Positions 33,231-46,430 are shown, numbered from the stretch's first letter. The stretch: 64,000 nucleotides of DNA from Typhlomys cinereus (GCA_023101885.1 JALPQD010000087.1:4015951-4079950), one strand, 5' to 3'. Translations and numbers: made by a program. The notes: a model not told the origin generated them from the letters alone.

Positions 33231-34874
33231 ATTTATCACACTGGCCTTTAAAATCACTGCCACAACTCAGTTCACGTGACTTCCTCCTGAGTCTCAAGTG
33301 ATTTATTTGTTGCTGAAGGGTATCTGCCAAGTGAGAGCTCTTGTATCCTGTCATCATTGCAAAGAAAAGAAAAAAAACTTTTCCATGAAGGAAAACTCAG
33401 CACAGGCTCCAGAAGGAACCCAGAAAACCTCCAAATCACCTTCATGCTCACAGAGACGTGACCATGGGAAATAAAATGTTCTGCCAGCCTTCTTTGCACT
33501 CAGAGGAGCACCTGTCAGCATGCACTGTGGACTACACATACAAACAAAAGATAACGTCATGAATGTTTTTGATATACAAGTGTACAGATGGCTCGCCAGG
33601 CCTCCTGGAGGGCAGCCAAGGGTCCGGGCAGAAGGACAGGGCACCTTGAATTGATATTTGCATAAGAGGCCACAGAAGGTTTTCCAGAATGTGTGGCAGA
33701 TGCCGCCTCTTTGCCCTGCTCTGAGGCGTGGCTCAGATTGGACTTGCAAAGCCAGGCCTATGCAGCACACGGTGTGTTGGCTCCACGAAAAGCTTAACAA
33801 AAGACCACAAAGCCCTGAGGTCTGGGAGCTTCCAAAATGTTACTGGAACCAAGAAATATGCCTAAACATAAAACTGAACATAGCAGAGCACTTGCGGAAG
33901 GGCGAGCCAACACTAAAGAACATCAGAAGTAGAAAGAGTGGCGTTTTATTATCTGAAGTGACAGCAGGTGGTAGTTTTTTTTTCCACTTTGCACACAACA
34001 CACAGATGAAGGAGGCTGCATGATTTTACGGGGCTAACACCACACTCTGCATGCCCCCAAATTCCTACGTGCAGATGGTGTTGTGACACACTTGGGAAGG
34101 TGATGTGTGACTGCAGCGTCTTCACGCCTCTGTGGTTGTCTTGAGTTCAGCCTCCGTGACTGTCAGCAGAAAGAAGCAAAAGTCCAGTGCAGTTCGTTCC
34201 TTGTCTGTTTCTCGGAGCTTCCTGCACCCTGTCGGCTGCATCCTCAGAACAGCTCTGTCCTTGACCAGAGAAGCCCCGATCCTTGCAGTCATATCGCCAC
34301 AGCTCAGCATTGGGAACACGAGGTGCTCCATCTCACCCTGCTGAGCAAAGTCATGAGATGCCATCTTATTAGACTACTTTCCAAGACATGCCTTTTCTTA
34401 ACCCAGCCACCAAGGCCAAGAAGATGGGAGATGGCGATTAGCAAAGTCCAGTTATAGCCAAGAATTGTGACTTCATGTCCATTGGACTGACGAATGCTGT
34501 CCTACACAAATGACCAGAAAGCTATTAGCCTGTGGCTGTCTTCACACTGTGAGTTCTGTGTAAAGAACTACAACCTAATTCCATATGTCAACAAACTAAA
34601 TTGTAAAGGTGAGAAAACAAGTAGATCAGTTTCAATCAATCACAGGAGTAGATTCATCTCACCATGCCCACATCAGGCAAACCCCAGAACATACCATGTT
34701 GAGGTAAGGCTACTTCCAGCTGCAAGACAAGCAAGCGATGGCTCTGGTTCTGCATCAGATGGGTGCAAACACTTCTCATACTGCTGAATGGGTGCTCTGA
34801 ATCCCCTTGGGATCTGAGGGGTGGGAGAGCTCAGCCCATGGAGTATTCTTCTGTTCATCCATTTGTCTAAAATG
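33231..34874. other. Unique sequence, 1.6 kb
   Basis: No repeat recognised. Overlapping plus (33658-34023, 34107-34457) and minus (33354-33800) frames are unsupported. A 27-nt piece at 34676-34702 lies between an acceptor (gcccacatcag) and a donor (GAG|gtaagg), too short to weigh. Confidence 0.4.
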
Positions 34875-34879
34875 TTTCT

Positions 34880-35045
34880 ATTTAGGATGGTGAGGTGGTG
34901 GCCAACGCCTGACAGTCTGAGCGGATCACTAGAACCCACGGATGCATGGAGAGAAACTTCTTCTGCCAAGTTGACCTCCGACCTCTATACTCCATCAGGG
35001 GAGACGGGAGACGAGCCTGTCTCAACCTGCACACAAAATAAATCC
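34880..35045 (+). repeat. Diverged B3/B4-type SINE
   Basis: 'ggatggtgaggtggtggcc', 'ggatcactagaacccacgga' and 'ttgacctccgacctctatac', ending in ACACAAAATAAAT. Confidence 0.5.
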
Positions 35046-35735
35046 GTGTTCGGGGTATTTTAAATGTTTTTATTAACAAGGAAGTAGAAACTCAAGAAAA
35101 GACATGGCTTAGAGGCTGCCTGAGACTTTCCCTCCAGTTCCTTGGTTTCTTGGAGTCTTGGGCGTGACTCTTTCTCATGCAGGAATATCAATGCCTTTCC
35201 TGTCCAGACATAGAGAGCCAGATGGGAGATGATCTCACCATCCCCTGAAGGCTGAAAACATCGACGATTCTTCGGGAAAAGTCAACGAATGACACTTGCG
35301 GGTGACACGGCAATCATCCTATGATATTTCAAAATGTTAGTATTACCATAAACAGACAACTGGTCTATTCATGGAGGGTGAGCAAAATCACCAAGGTAAC
35401 ACAGGTCAGCTTTCATGGTAGAGTTTCGTATGCTGCGTCTCAATCAATCATTCTCCTACTTTTTTTGAGATCATATTTAGCTAGACTTTTTGGATCCTTA
35501 AATACAGAAAAAAAAATCATAGCAGTTACTAAGCTTCCCTTCCCCCTTAAATATACACGGATTTGACAGAGACCCTCCCCTGTGCAAATGGGTTCAGTAC
35601 CTAAGGTGAAGATGTCCAGAGACATTGCTTTTAGCTCAATTTTCTTCTTAAAAGGCCAATTTTTGTCTTCAGCTATTTGTTTTGCTGTCTTAGGTTTCTG
35701 TTCATTGTTAGGACTTCTTGCAGTAGTTACAGTTC
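35046..35735. other. Unique sequence
   Basis: AT-rich; nothing recognised. Confidence 0.4.
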
Positions 35736-35737
35736 AT

Positions 35738-36176
35738 TTCAGTTCAGCTGCATTGTTGCTGATAAAATCATCATCAAAATGGCTTAAGGGAATAAGAGGT
35801 TTATTCTCTTATGATTCCTGGATTTCTAATCACAGTTGTTTATCCACATTATCAGGAGAACATGCACCAACACATGACCAAAAGAACTAGACACACCAAA
35901 TCCACATAACAGCTAAGAGAGGGATGATCCTTACTTGCCAGATAAGCATGTCTGGCTAAACATATACAAGGATGCCCCTTTCTCAAATAGTTCCCTTCAT
36001 TTTATTCATCTGCCTGGATACTAGTTCTACCCACCATGGGCTGGGCCTTCCCCATCAGCTAAACAATCTCCTGCAGGTTTGCTCTGGACTTAACTCAACC
36101 ACTAATTCTCTACACATGGGCCCAGAGTTCAAATCCTCAACCATCAAGTTGACACCTGTGCCTAACTATGACACAG
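35738..36176 (-). repeat. Family A interspersed repeat, copy 2
   Basis: Minus-oriented copy with 'ctgggccttccccatcagct', 'aatctcctgcaggtttgctc', 'gtcaagttgacacctgtg'-type end and the 'aagggaataagaggtttatt' start. Confidence 0.8.
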
Positions 36177-36535
36177 TTTTAAATACATTATTTCTAACAA
36201 ACCTCATTTACACAGAAGATGAACTAAGGACAAAAGAATATGAAATGAATGTAATCATAAATTTCTCCATGCAAACTGTGAGACCTTTGAATTTTAAATT
36301 GTTGCTCCCAAACACATGCACTGGAAGCAAATCAGCAACATAAGAAATCATCGATAGGTATTCATTCATGCATGCAACATGTAGATTTATACACACCAAA
36401 TGCCTTTCATGGGCAAGAAACTGGACTAAGACCTACTTGAAGAGAAATGAATCAACTGATATTCTCCCCTGCTTCAAAGAACAAATAGTTATGGATGCAA
36501 CCAGAGAGTGATGGAAACTGCAGAATTAAAATGAC
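36177..36535. other. Unique AT-rich sequence
   Basis: A weak L2/MIR-like word pair (ttcattcatgcatgcaaca, ggcaagaaactggactaa) occurs at 36360-36430; otherwise nothing recognised. Confidence 0.3.
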
Positions 36536-36540
36536 TATGA

Positions 36541-36868
36541 GTCTGGAGAGATGGATCAGGAGTTAAACCTTTGTCTCCAAAGCAGAAGGACCACAATTCC
36601 ATGTAAAAAAATGTTCAGAGGATACAGAAGTGGCCTGCACTTCTGCCCCAGGAAGGCAGAGCCTGGGAAACCCCAGAGCAAAGCAACTAGGAGGTAGAAC
36701 AAGCCAGGATGATTTTCAATATCACCCTTGGATTTCTATAGGTGCACATAAAGCCTTCGTCTACACACACACACACACATACACACACACACACACATAC
36801 AGAAGCACTCACACCACATGTATACAATACAGGCAAAACAAATAACAATTAATAAATACATACATGCA
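36541..36868 (+). repeat. B2-like SINE (older subfamily)
   Basis: Head 'tctggagagatggatcagg', body 'cactt ctgccccaggaagg', 'aaaccccagagcaaagcaac', 'aggatgattttcaatatc', CA tail with CATA interruptions (36763-36800). Confidence 0.85.
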
Positions 36869-37423
36869 TAAAATGACAGCATACCATCCAGGTGCTTCTG
36901 TGTGATTTTGTTAGGATCTACTTTGGAATGAGATCTCAACAAACTGACTATCAAACTCTCCTCTCAACACATTTACCAAAATTCACTGTAGTTTTCATTT
37001 TTTAAAACCATTGCTTTGTTGAATTTAGCCTCAATTTCTGTTTTGAGAAGACATAGGTAACTTCTTAGGACATTTTGGCAAATTAGTAATTTACAAATTA
37101 CTAATTACTTCCTATGAGTTTGTGGCTATTTGTCACCAATGCTAACTCACTAGCCCTGTCCTTCTGCCTCCTGGGAACCATGTCCGGTTCCCTCTGCTTG
37201 ACACAAGGTTCTCCCTCTGGGTAGTTAATACTAGCATGAACTGACATTTCTTGTCTTGAGTTTCCTGACCACAGTCGATCTCAGGCAGTGCCTGAACTCA
37301 GTTAGGGACCAGGGCTTTGCTTCACCCTCGGGACTCTTCAGGCAGCTGCAACTCAGCATCTGAAGAGATGAGCACGTTTCACCTGCCTGTCCTTCCCAGT
37401 GTAAGGCTCAGAGCACATCCTGT
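36869..37423. other. Unique sequence
   Basis: Includes a short near-palindromic AT patch (37083-37108, 'tagtaatttacaaattacta'). No gene recognised. Confidence 0.4.
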
Positions 37424-37834
37424 CTACTGCAGTTCGCCTGCATGGTTGCTGATAAATCACCATCAAAGGCTTAAGAGAACAAGGGATTTATTTTCTTATG
37501 ATAGTCCAGTTACAGTTTGTAGGCCAGCTTTGTAGGCCAACACCAGGGCCAAGGGAACTGGCCACACCATCGCTACGTAATGGCTGAGAGAGATCCTTAC
37601 TCGCCAGACCAGCATGTCTGGCCAAGTTTACACAAGGATCCCAGCTCTCTCAACCACCTTTCTGTATTTTATTCCAGGGACTAGTCCCACCTACCATGGG
37701 CTGGGCCTTCCCCAGCAGCTAGACAATTTTCTGCAAGTTTCCTCTGGGTTTAATTCAACCACTAATTCTCTACAAATGTGTCTAGAGCTCAAACCTTCAA
37801 CTGTCAAGTTGACACCTGTGCCTTGCTGTGACAC
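37424..37834 (-). repeat. Family A interspersed repeat, copy 3
   Basis: Minus-oriented copy; one of the least diverged. 'tgataaatcaccatcaaagg', 'cttaagagaacaagggattt', 'ccagaccagcatgtctgg', 'gccttccccagcagctagac', 'tgtcaagttgacacctgtgc'. Confidence 0.85.
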
Positions 37835-38064
37835 TGTCCATTGACACGTTTCTGCAAGTCAAAGATCTTTAGCTCCTCAGTTACATATTTGGGCTCCATC
37901 TCACAGCGATGCCTAGCAGAAATCTTAAAATAATTGACTTGAATATACAAGAATTGGGTCTCAAAGGATATTTTAATTTTTTTCGCAAGGCTCCTTGTTG
38001 AACCTAAGACTTCACATATCTTAAGCAAATAGGCCATCATTGAACTCCATATACAATTCTTTTT

Positions 38065-38175
38065 CATTTTCTAATTCAACACAGGATCCCTAAGTTCCCC
38101 ACACTGGCCTTAAACTTGAGATCTTCTTGCTTCAGCCTCCTATGAAGTCAGGATTGAAGACCTGCATCTCCTAAT
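38065..38175 (-). repeat. B1-like SINE
   Basis: Complement of B1: 'cacactggccttaaacttga', 'gatcttcttgcttcagcctc', 'ctatgaagtcaggattga'. Confidence 0.7.
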
Positions 38176-39330
38176 TAGCCTGCTGAAGAACCCACCTGAT
38201 ACACTATCTTTGCATATAAAGTACATGTATCCCCCCAGACTCTAAATTAAAATTCAACATCTCATACAACTCTTTCCTATTCAATTACTTGAAAAGATAA
38301 CTTCACGCTCAATATGTCAAAGTCATTCTAAGTGCATTTCTAATGCAAAACTAATTTTAAAATTAAATGTTAACATCCCAGAAAAAAATCAGAAGATAAA
38401 AATACTGAGACTATAAATACGATGGCAGATGAGGCGGTAGAAGTAACGCATCCTGAGCTTCCACAATCTGCCTTTGCTGCTTCACCTGCTACCACCATGT
38501 CTACCCTTCCAATTTTAGCAATTATGTCGAATTTTTATTTTTAACTGCCTTATCACTGACATTTGGCTTTTTTGAACAATTTTGACCCCAATTAATCAAT
38601 CAATCAGTGAACGTCCTGAGAAAAATAATCTAAGTCACTAAATAGAGTGCCACACAAGAGAATTCAAGAAACTCCTCCTCTCAAGCCATATTTGAGGGGG
38701 TTCAGGAGTTTGTCGTGAACATACCCACACCTCATGTCAGCCCACGCACTGCAGAGGGTTCATAGCTGTATACTGCATAGCGAAGATTCACTGACATAAT
38801 ATGGCAGTAGCAATATTAATGCTAGCAATAAAACATGGCGAGTGGCAGGATCTGAGCATTGCACATTAGGCTCTCCCATGAGGCAGATGTCTATGGGTTG
38901 ACTTCAACTGTGGTCCCCTGAACACAGAGACCCAGTACTACAGACAAGCCACATGCTGTCTTCATGCAAGTTGGAAAAGGTATTGTTTCCCTAATGCTAC
39001 TGGTCGAGATACCCACAGGCTGGATTTCAGCTTCTTCCCGGTGTAATGGTCCAGAAACTCTTGCTTGGGAAGCATCCCACCATCCGTGCCCAGAACCTTT
39101 GAAACAGAGAAGATGTGTGTGCACAAGCTTCCTGGTAGAGTCTATTCATGATTTGACTTTCCAGTCCTGCACTACAATGACCTTCCCCTCATTTATTAAA
39201 GCGTTTGTCCTGCCTGATGAGACTTGTGCTCTCCATGGCCCAGTGACAGCCTTTGAAGTCATTTCCACTTCAAAGACTTTTATCCCTTTTTGGCTCCCTC
39301 AACTTAAACCATCATTGTCTACATCAATCA
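38176..39330. other. Unique sequence, 1.1 kb
   Basis: AT-rich to 38680. Frames at 38964-39344 (plus) and 38891-39124 (minus) overlap; no splice support. No repeat recognised. Confidence 0.4.
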
Positions 39331-39410
39331 TCCTGGTGTGGTAGTACATGCCGGATGTCCCAGCACTCAGTGGGGTGGGGGCAGGGGTATGAGGGGCTCA
39401 CAACCCATTT
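39331..39410 (+). repeat. B1-like SINE fragment
   Basis: 'ctggtgtggtagtacatgcc' followed by 'cccagcactcagtggggtgg' is the 5' part of B1; the rest is missing. Confidence 0.7.
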
Positions 39411-39577
39411 TAGCTCCATAGCCATGCCTTTCCTGCCACGGTAGACCTCAGCCCCTCAAACAGTGAGCCAAGCTAACCTCCCCCTTTCTTAAATTCATTT
39501 GGTCAGATATTCAGTCAAAGATAAAAGTGACCAGCCTAGCAGCTGAATCATTCCACGTCAAGTGACTAATTTCAAAA

Positions 39578-39722
39578 TCAGACACAGTGACACATGCCTG
39601 CAACCACTGCATTGGAGACCAGAAACAAGATCACCTGAATTTCCAGGTTCTCCTTGGTACACAGAAAGCTCAAGGCCAGCTTGGGCTGCATGGGACCCTG
39701 TCTCAAAGCAAAGCAAAACCAA
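39578..39722 (+). repeat. Diverged B1-like SINE
   Basis: 'cacagtgacacatgcctgca', 'aaggccagcttgggctgcat' and 'gaccctgtctcaaagcaaag' in B1 order. Confidence 0.7.
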
Positions 39723-40470
39723 TGAAAGGACGAACTTCAGCCTTCAAACCATCAAGCCAACATCTGAGAGAAATGAAGGCCCACATCCAGGAAGAAAGCT
39801 CCAATCCAGAGGTGAATAAACGATGCACTGTTCCAGGGGCAGATGGTCCCAGGGACCTAGTGTGCATCTTCGACAGCTACACATCACTAGAAAGGCCGCC
39901 TGCTTGTTCTTCGCAAGATTCTGAGAGATGTTTTCTTGGCACATCACGTTCTATTCTGAAGGGAGGGAGAAGACGATTGGACCAATCATGTTGGAATGAC
40001 AGATACCCCGTTAAACCTGAGGTCAAGTTATACCCTCGGAAGCAGCTTGCAGAGGGCCTCCAACGGTGAGAACCCCACTCATCAGAAATCTGTGCATGTA
40101 TGTTTTAAATAGTAAATAGTAACCCTCCTCTGATTTCTTTCCATGGGTTCGCCTCCAGCTCTGACATCATGATGACTATTTCATGGTACTTTTTCCAGTG
40201 TCTGTAATGTTTTTTTTTTGTCTCTGTCTCTCTTCCTGTGATCTCAAATAATAAAGAAAACTGGAGAAATGAGTGTCTACTTTGACTTCATGATGCAGGT
40301 ACTCTTCTTATGCTGTGAGACAATACTCAAACCCAGGCACAAAGGGAGAAAATATTGTTTGTTTGGTTTATGGTGTCAGAGGGGATCTAGTCGATGTGTG
40401 GTGGAATACACGTGCTGGAAGTCATGGCTCATTCAGGTCACCACAGCCATCAAGAGGCAGAGAGAGTGCC
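39723..40470. other. Unique sequence
   Basis: Nothing recognised; a T run at 40210-40219. Confidence 0.4.
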
Positions 40471-40878
40471 ATACTTAGGCACGGTGTCAACTTGACAGCT
40501 GAGGGTTTGAGCTCTGGGCACATTTGTATAGAGTTAATGGTTGAGTTATGCCCACAGCAAACACGCAGGAGATTGTCTAGCTGATGGGGAAGACCCAGCC
40601 CATGGTGGGCGGGATCAGGCCATAGAATAAAATACAGAGAGCTGGTTGAGAGAATTGGCATCCTTGTATACTGTTGGCCAGACATGCTGGTCTGGCAAAA
40701 AAGGATCGTCCCTCTCTCAACCATTATGTAGAGATGGTGTGGCCCTGGTGTTGGTGCATGTTCTTCCTTCAAGCTGAACTATGAATTCTAACCAGACTAT
40801 TGTAAGAAAATAAACCCCTTGTTCCCTTAAGCCATTCGATGGTGATTTATCAGCAATCATCCAGGCAAACTGCTACAG
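40471..40878 (+). repeat. Family A interspersed repeat, copy 4
   Basis: Plus-oriented copy: starts cggtgtcaacttgacagc, passes 'gatggggaagacccagccc' and 'gccagacatgctggtctgg', has AATAAA at about 40809, and ends 'caggcaaactgctacag'. Confidence 0.85.
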
Positions 40879-43800
40879 AGAGCAGGAGGAAGAAGAGCTG
40901 GGCTACCAGATCTCAAGGCACACCCCTGAGAGACATGCCTTCCTCCAGCAGACATGAAGGTGGACCACACTGATCTGGGGGTCTGAGCCTGAGTTCCCCC
41001 TGGGAGAATCTGTTGCAGTATGTGATGCTCCTCAGGACATGTTTTGCTTATCAAAGCCCTGGCTGTCGGCTGCACCATTTCTTCTTTATCCAAGAAATTA
41101 TCGATCCTGCACATGTTCCTAACTCAGTCTACCTTCTGATGTTCTAGTGTCAAAAATCAGAGATTTTTAAACCTGGCCTGAACTGGTCCTCCAAAATGTA
41201 GTCACTGCTGAGTAAGTTCATAAAACAGGTAAAACTTCGTGAGAGGAGGAGACTTTTGTGTGTTCCCCCCCCACACACCCCTATCTCAGATCTGGTCATA
41301 CATCCAGCCCTCCCCCTTCCATGTGAATCAGTGAACCGCTGTACCCCAAAGTGAAAGGCCTCTGACTGTGAAGAAGATCCATCCTGATGCTGACATGCAT
41401 TGAAATGCATATTGGGACTTCAGGCCGTGGCGCCTGAGGTGATTCTGAATGATGGAATGGGAGAGAGACAGAATGAAAGATTCTCTCACTCTTAAATGGA
41501 TCCAGTCTGCATTGGGATGCCTGGAGGGGGTGGACTGATTGACAGCAGAGAGATGCGTTGGGACAGAGGTTAAGGGTGGCAGGGGAGGTCTCAGAATTGT
41601 CAGTACATTGTCACCGAAGCATCCAGCTAAAAGAGGCCACTAAGCCTTGGAGGGAAAGAGAAAGAAGCTATTGGGTCAGGGGCTGTCTCTGCTGACAGAG
41701 GCAGGAAGGGTTGGCAGGAGGAAGAAGGAAGAACAGAAAAGGGTCTAATGGGTAATAGATAAATGCTCAGCTAGGACAAGGCGGATTACTTCACAGGGAG
41801 ACTGGAAGAATGGAAGACTGACCTTAGGAGAAAAATCAATGGATGTTAATTAATTCCCACCCCAAAGAGTAAGGATAATGCAGGCAGAGAGGGGAATGGT
41901 TAGACGAAGAGGGTTATCCCTGACATGAATCAATGACACTCCCTCTAGGTGGTCAGGGACACGATGCCGGCCTTCAAAACCTAACAAATAAATCAATAAG
42001 CAGCTCGCCCACTGCGTTCCTGGTGAGCAGGACATAAGGCTCCTCACGGCAAACCAGACAACGCCTAGTACATAGACGAAGTGATTGCTATAAGCTCCAC
42101 ACAGGATGGTGGAGCGGCGGCCCGTGTGCCGTGGTCTCTTCATGTGCTCCAGCCTGGCTCAGTCTGTGTCATCACCTCCCACTGCACGCAAAGATTGTCC
42201 CCCAAGTGCAAGTCACAAAACAGACGCATTCAGCTGAGAACTGCCCAGACCAGGGGTGGAACAGTGCAGAGTCTGAGACAAAGAAAGATGTAGCTTGCTT
42301 TGCAAGAGGATGTAAGAGATGTGAGGTGTTATGCTAAGAAAACCTTGTGCTCGAAAGAAGGAGCTTTATGAACTCCTTACAGAGGGCAGAGCCGAAAGGG
42401 AATACAGAAAAATGAATGGTACCCTCATACTGGCAATTTAATTGGATGCTCAGATGGCAGTACGGGGTACTGGGTAAAATGTGCTCAGGTTAAGTCACCT
42501 TAGGGGCGACTGCATGGCAAAACAAAGGAAAGAGAAAGGAAGACAGCATTACCTTTTTGTACCGGTGTCTTCCTTTTCTGACATCCACAAAGAGCATCAA
42601 ACTCTCTATGAAGAACACAATCACACCATGTTTACCAAGCTTTACGTATATTCTGGTGTTATGTGTCTTTTCTTGGGAGAAAGGAGCAAACACCGGTTCA
42701 TTCTAAGTGTTGTGGATTGCAAAGCATCAACTTTGTAAAATATCGAAGCTGCTCTGTGTCCTAAACTAACAACTCCTCTGTCATGATTTAATTCTTTATG
42801 TAAAAACAACCATATCCATTCATCCACATTGACTCTGACCTTTAAGAACTGATAAAACAGTTATTTTTAAAGCAAAGTTCCTATCATTTATTATAAATAG
42901 ACGTTTGATGTGAACAGCAATCTTATATTCCCATATTTCTGGGGCCACACATGAATGTCTAGGAGTAGGAAAGGCTGAAGAAGTCCTGGCACTATGGCAC
43001 CAATGAGAAAGAACCAGACCGTCCATCTCGCAGCACCTCGGGTGGACAGATGTCATCATAGTAATATGGATGCTTCCAGCTTGATCGTGTATCAAATTCC
43101 TAGAGGCCAGTCAGTGCCTTGACCTTCTCCTTGTAACGGAGACACAGCCAACACCTTGGGAGGAGGTGGGTATATAGTCTTAGAAAGCAAGGATCTTCCA
43201 CGAGATGTGAGACAGGTGATCAATCCAAGGCTCTGGTGCAGTCTGAGCCTGTAGCAGATCTAATGATCTATGTATTAGATTTCGATTAGGAGTTCTGCCA
43301 GACAGGATATTGAGACAGCATACTATATGGCCCCCATGTCAAATCTGAAGGGAATCTGTTGGATGGCGTGTGCCAATCTGGAAGACGTTAGCCTTAAAGC
43401 CTGGGGAAAGAAGATTCTGGAATAATCTCAAGGTTAAAACTCAGAGCTGCATAGATAATCCAGAGTTGAAAAACCTCTTCCTCTTCTGTCTCCTTTGAAC
43501 CTTCATGTGCAGACTACACGAGCTTCTCGTGTCTGACCTGTGAGCTTGGTCGTGAAGCTGGGGACGGGTGCCCACAATGCAAAAGGAACTTTGAACTTGT
43601 CCTCAAGCATGTGCCTGTGCGCAATAGGAAATGACTGACAAGAGATGACACGCAGGAGGGGAGAGAGACTAGAACATTCCACACTCAGATGGAATGCAGA
43701 CATTTTGATGGGTTTGGTGAGAACAAAAGTCTTGTCACCCCACACAGCCTACTGATGACAGCGGATCACAATTCCACCCACGTCCAGGTTGGGTACGAGT

Positions 43801-44755
43801 CGTCTGCAACTAAGACGGGAACATGTGAGAGAATTGCTAAGCCTGGGAGACTGAGACTGAGCTCCATTACAAAGGCGTGGGGGGGAAAAGAGGGGTAACG
43901 TCCACTGCTTCCTGACCTCAGGGAGCAGCTTCATCAATCCCTCCATTTCCTGTGCTTCCTGAGAGTCCTGTAATACAGGCAGCTCCCTGAGTCTTGGAGC
44001 TTTCCTCCTCCCTCCAGCAGGAGGTGCTACAATTTGGAGCAAATGGCTGCAAATCGCCACTATTCTTTGACCAAGACGCAAACAGATTAAAAACAAAGCA
44101 ACATCTCTCTGATTTTAAGAAAAAGCTACCAAAAAAAAATATTCCTTGTTCAATGCAAGCCGTATGGCTCCTCTGTGTGTCTGCTGCAACAGATACATAA
44201 GGCAAATCAATTTATGAAGAGGAAAGAGAATATGGCAGCCCAAAGCTGCTCACCTCCTAGCTGGGATCAAGAGTGAACGGCCCCTTCAAGCATCCTCCTC
44301 CAGCAACACCAAAGAGTCTCCATCAGACCCCACTGCAGGATTACATTTTCCCACAGCTTTTATCAGGAGATCAACTTTTGAACACAAAGGGCTCTTGAGA
44401 GCCAAACCACAGCACACACACACCCGCTATTGGCAGTGTCTAGTGGGAGGCACTGTCTTTTCTTCTGCCCACTGCAGTCTTCCACTCTATCAACTGAACT
44501 ATCAGAAGCTCTGCAACTATCTTCCCCTCCGTGAAGGCTTTGTATTTCCTAGTGCTTTATATGATATCATAGTAATAATACTCATATTACAAACAGTCTG
44601 TAGTTACAATCAGTGGGAAGAATCTTCACTATCCAGCATGAAGGTTTCCTTGGTCTAAAGGGGCATTGTGAGCTCATTTTAATCTGAGTCACATCTTAGA
44701 ACCATGAATGTTGAACTAACTTGGACAAAATAATTGCTAATAAATATGTTGATTC
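40879..44755. other. Unique sequence, 3.9 kb without a recognised repeat or gene
   Basis: The longest repeat-poor stretch of the window. Short poly-C (41266-41272) and GGGGGG runs (43878-43885) occur. Many short frames on both strands, the longest at 43749-44096 (minus), show no convincing splice pairs; a minus-strand donor (ctaggag|gtgagc, near 44250) has no open frame upstream. Confidence 0.45.
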
Positions 44756-44756
44756 A

Positions 44757-45012
44757 GGGCTGGAGCAATGGCTCAGTGGTTCAAGAGTTTGCCTCGCTAG
44801 AAAGAGGACTTGAGTTCAGGTCTCCAGATCCCACGTAACAATGTCAGGGCGGATACAGCAGTAGCCTGTAGTGCCAAACTGGAAGGCAAAACTTGGAAAA
44901 ATCTCAAAACAAAGCAATGAGGAGGTAGAACAAACCAGGATGGTTCCTGATATCAACCTCGGGCCTTCACAGTCACACACACTCAAGTGTTCTACACACA
45001 CACACGTAAAAA
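44757..45012 (+). repeat. B2-like SINE (older subfamily)
   Basis: Head 'agggctggagcaatggctca', body 'gtagcctgtagtgccaaact', 'aaatctcaaaacaaagcaat', 'caggatggttcctgatatca', very short CACACA tail (44995-45005). Confidence 0.85.
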
Positions 45013-45540
45013 ATAATTGCTGGTTAAATCAAAACTGCTACTATCGTTCTCATTCTCTCCTATTGACAAGTCAATTAAAAATGTCCAATGTCTCAGTGAC
45101 CTATTTTTAAGCATCTTTTCGTGCTCCTCCTGAGTTCACGCAAAAAGTGAGCATCCAGATCCTCAGCAGCAGCTCCCGGGTCACATGCAGCTCCGTGACT
45201 CGGTCTTCTTCATGAAATGGAAGCAAACTGAGTCGTAGGCATCCGAGATCTCACAGCCAGGCATGGAATGGGATGCCCTCCTCAATACCCCCTGATATAT
45301 GCAGAGGGAACAAGAAACGTTCCCCCGTACCTCCCGCCTGGCTGGGGGTGAGGGAATGATGGTTTTCCCATCTGACATGTGGGAACAACTGTTTTCATGA
45401 ATATGTAACGTCTCCGGATACAGCCGAAACCAGTCGTTTTGACAGAGAGTGGTGAGGAGAAAAATATAGGAACACTTCACTTTGGGCCAAGAAGCAATAA
45501 TGTGTCTCACTAGAGTTACTGCCTCTATTAAAAACGAGAT
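45013..45540. other. Unique sequence
   Basis: Nothing recognised; a 109-codon minus frame (45181-45510) lacks splice support. Confidence 0.4.
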
Positions 45541-45900
45541 GCAGGATATTAATTGTGTTGCCCAGGAGTTAGAATCTGGGGCTCCAGCGCACTGCAGCGC
45601 AGCATGGAACCCGTCACTGCCCAGCTCAGACGCCCCTAATTAAGTCCCAGCGGGTCCCCTGTTCATTCTGCTAATGTGTCCTCCTCATGATAGATGATAT
45701 TTGAATGCACAGGAAAGTCTCTGTCTTTAAATTGGCCGCCAATTAAATTCCTGCTGGTGAGCCAGGGCTACCGTTTGTTACTCGCGCCTAAAGCATCTAT
45801 TTGTTTACTAGGACACGGTCATGAGCAGACAGATTCCCTCCGCCACTTCAGTCACCGTAGTTAATATCGACATCCGCAAAGGATTGGTCAGGAACTTAAA
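45541..45900. promoter_or_regulatory. Candidate conserved noncoding element
   Basis: High-complexity, repeat-free block with 'gatattaattgtgttgcc', 'cccctaattaagtc' (homeodomain core TAATTA, about 45637-45645), 'ccgccaattaaattcctg', a canonical forkhead word TGTTTAC (45802-45808), CpGs retained in 'ctcgcgcc', and 'gttaatatcgacat'. This style is typical of vertebrate developmental enhancers. No alignment is available to test it. Confidence 0.35.
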
Positions 45901-45928
45901 GCCAGCTGTATAGAAAATTCACTCTGAG

Positions 45929-46065
45929 ACTGGGTGGGCAGGGTAGTGCAGGCCTCTTAGGCCTGAGGATTCCAAGGCAGAGGCAGGAGGATCACGCTCA
46001 AGGATCTTCTACACCACCCGTTCCAGACAGGCCAGGGATACATAAGCTACATTGGGCTGTGTTTG
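45929..46065 (+). repeat. B1-like SINE
   Basis: 'ctgggtgggcagggtagtgc', 'aggcagaggcaggaggatca', 'gttccagacaggccagggat', 'acataagctacattgggctg' in B1 order. Confidence 0.8.
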
Positions 46066-46202
46066 TAATTTTCAACTTACATGGTTTGAAATGGAATTCC
46101 TTTGCTTGAATGATTTCAACCAAGTTCATTGCTGTCTCCCTCCCAATCCTTAGGTTTCCCATCTGCAGATTCAACAAATCATGGATAGACCTATTAGAAA
46201 AA

Positions 46203-46430
46203 CAATCGCAGAAGATGGGGAGATGGCTAAGGGGGTGAAGAGGCCATGTTTTCAAAGCTGATCTGACATTGATCCCACAGGCTCACGTGGTAGATGAAAA
46301 GAGCCAAATTCTGACAGTCGTTCTCTGATCTCTCCTTTCTTTCTTTCTCTCTCTTGTTCGATCTCTCCCTCCCTCCTTTCTCCTGCCTTCCTTCCCTCCT
46401 ATATTTCTAATAAAATTAAATATTAGAACA
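46203..46430 (+). repeat. B3-type SINE with TC tail
   Basis: 'gatggggagatggctaaggg', 'cccacaggctcacgtggtag', 'ctgatctctcctttctttct', then a TTTC/TCCC tail and AATAAAATTAAAT. Confidence 0.7.

Noticed and set aside
32871..33263. 130-codon Ser/His/Ile-rich frame
   Set aside because: Translation of the GGAT microsatellite.
44250..44335. Minus-strand piece before a strong donor (GAG|gtgagc)
   Set aside because: All three frames have stops and the acceptor upstream is weak.
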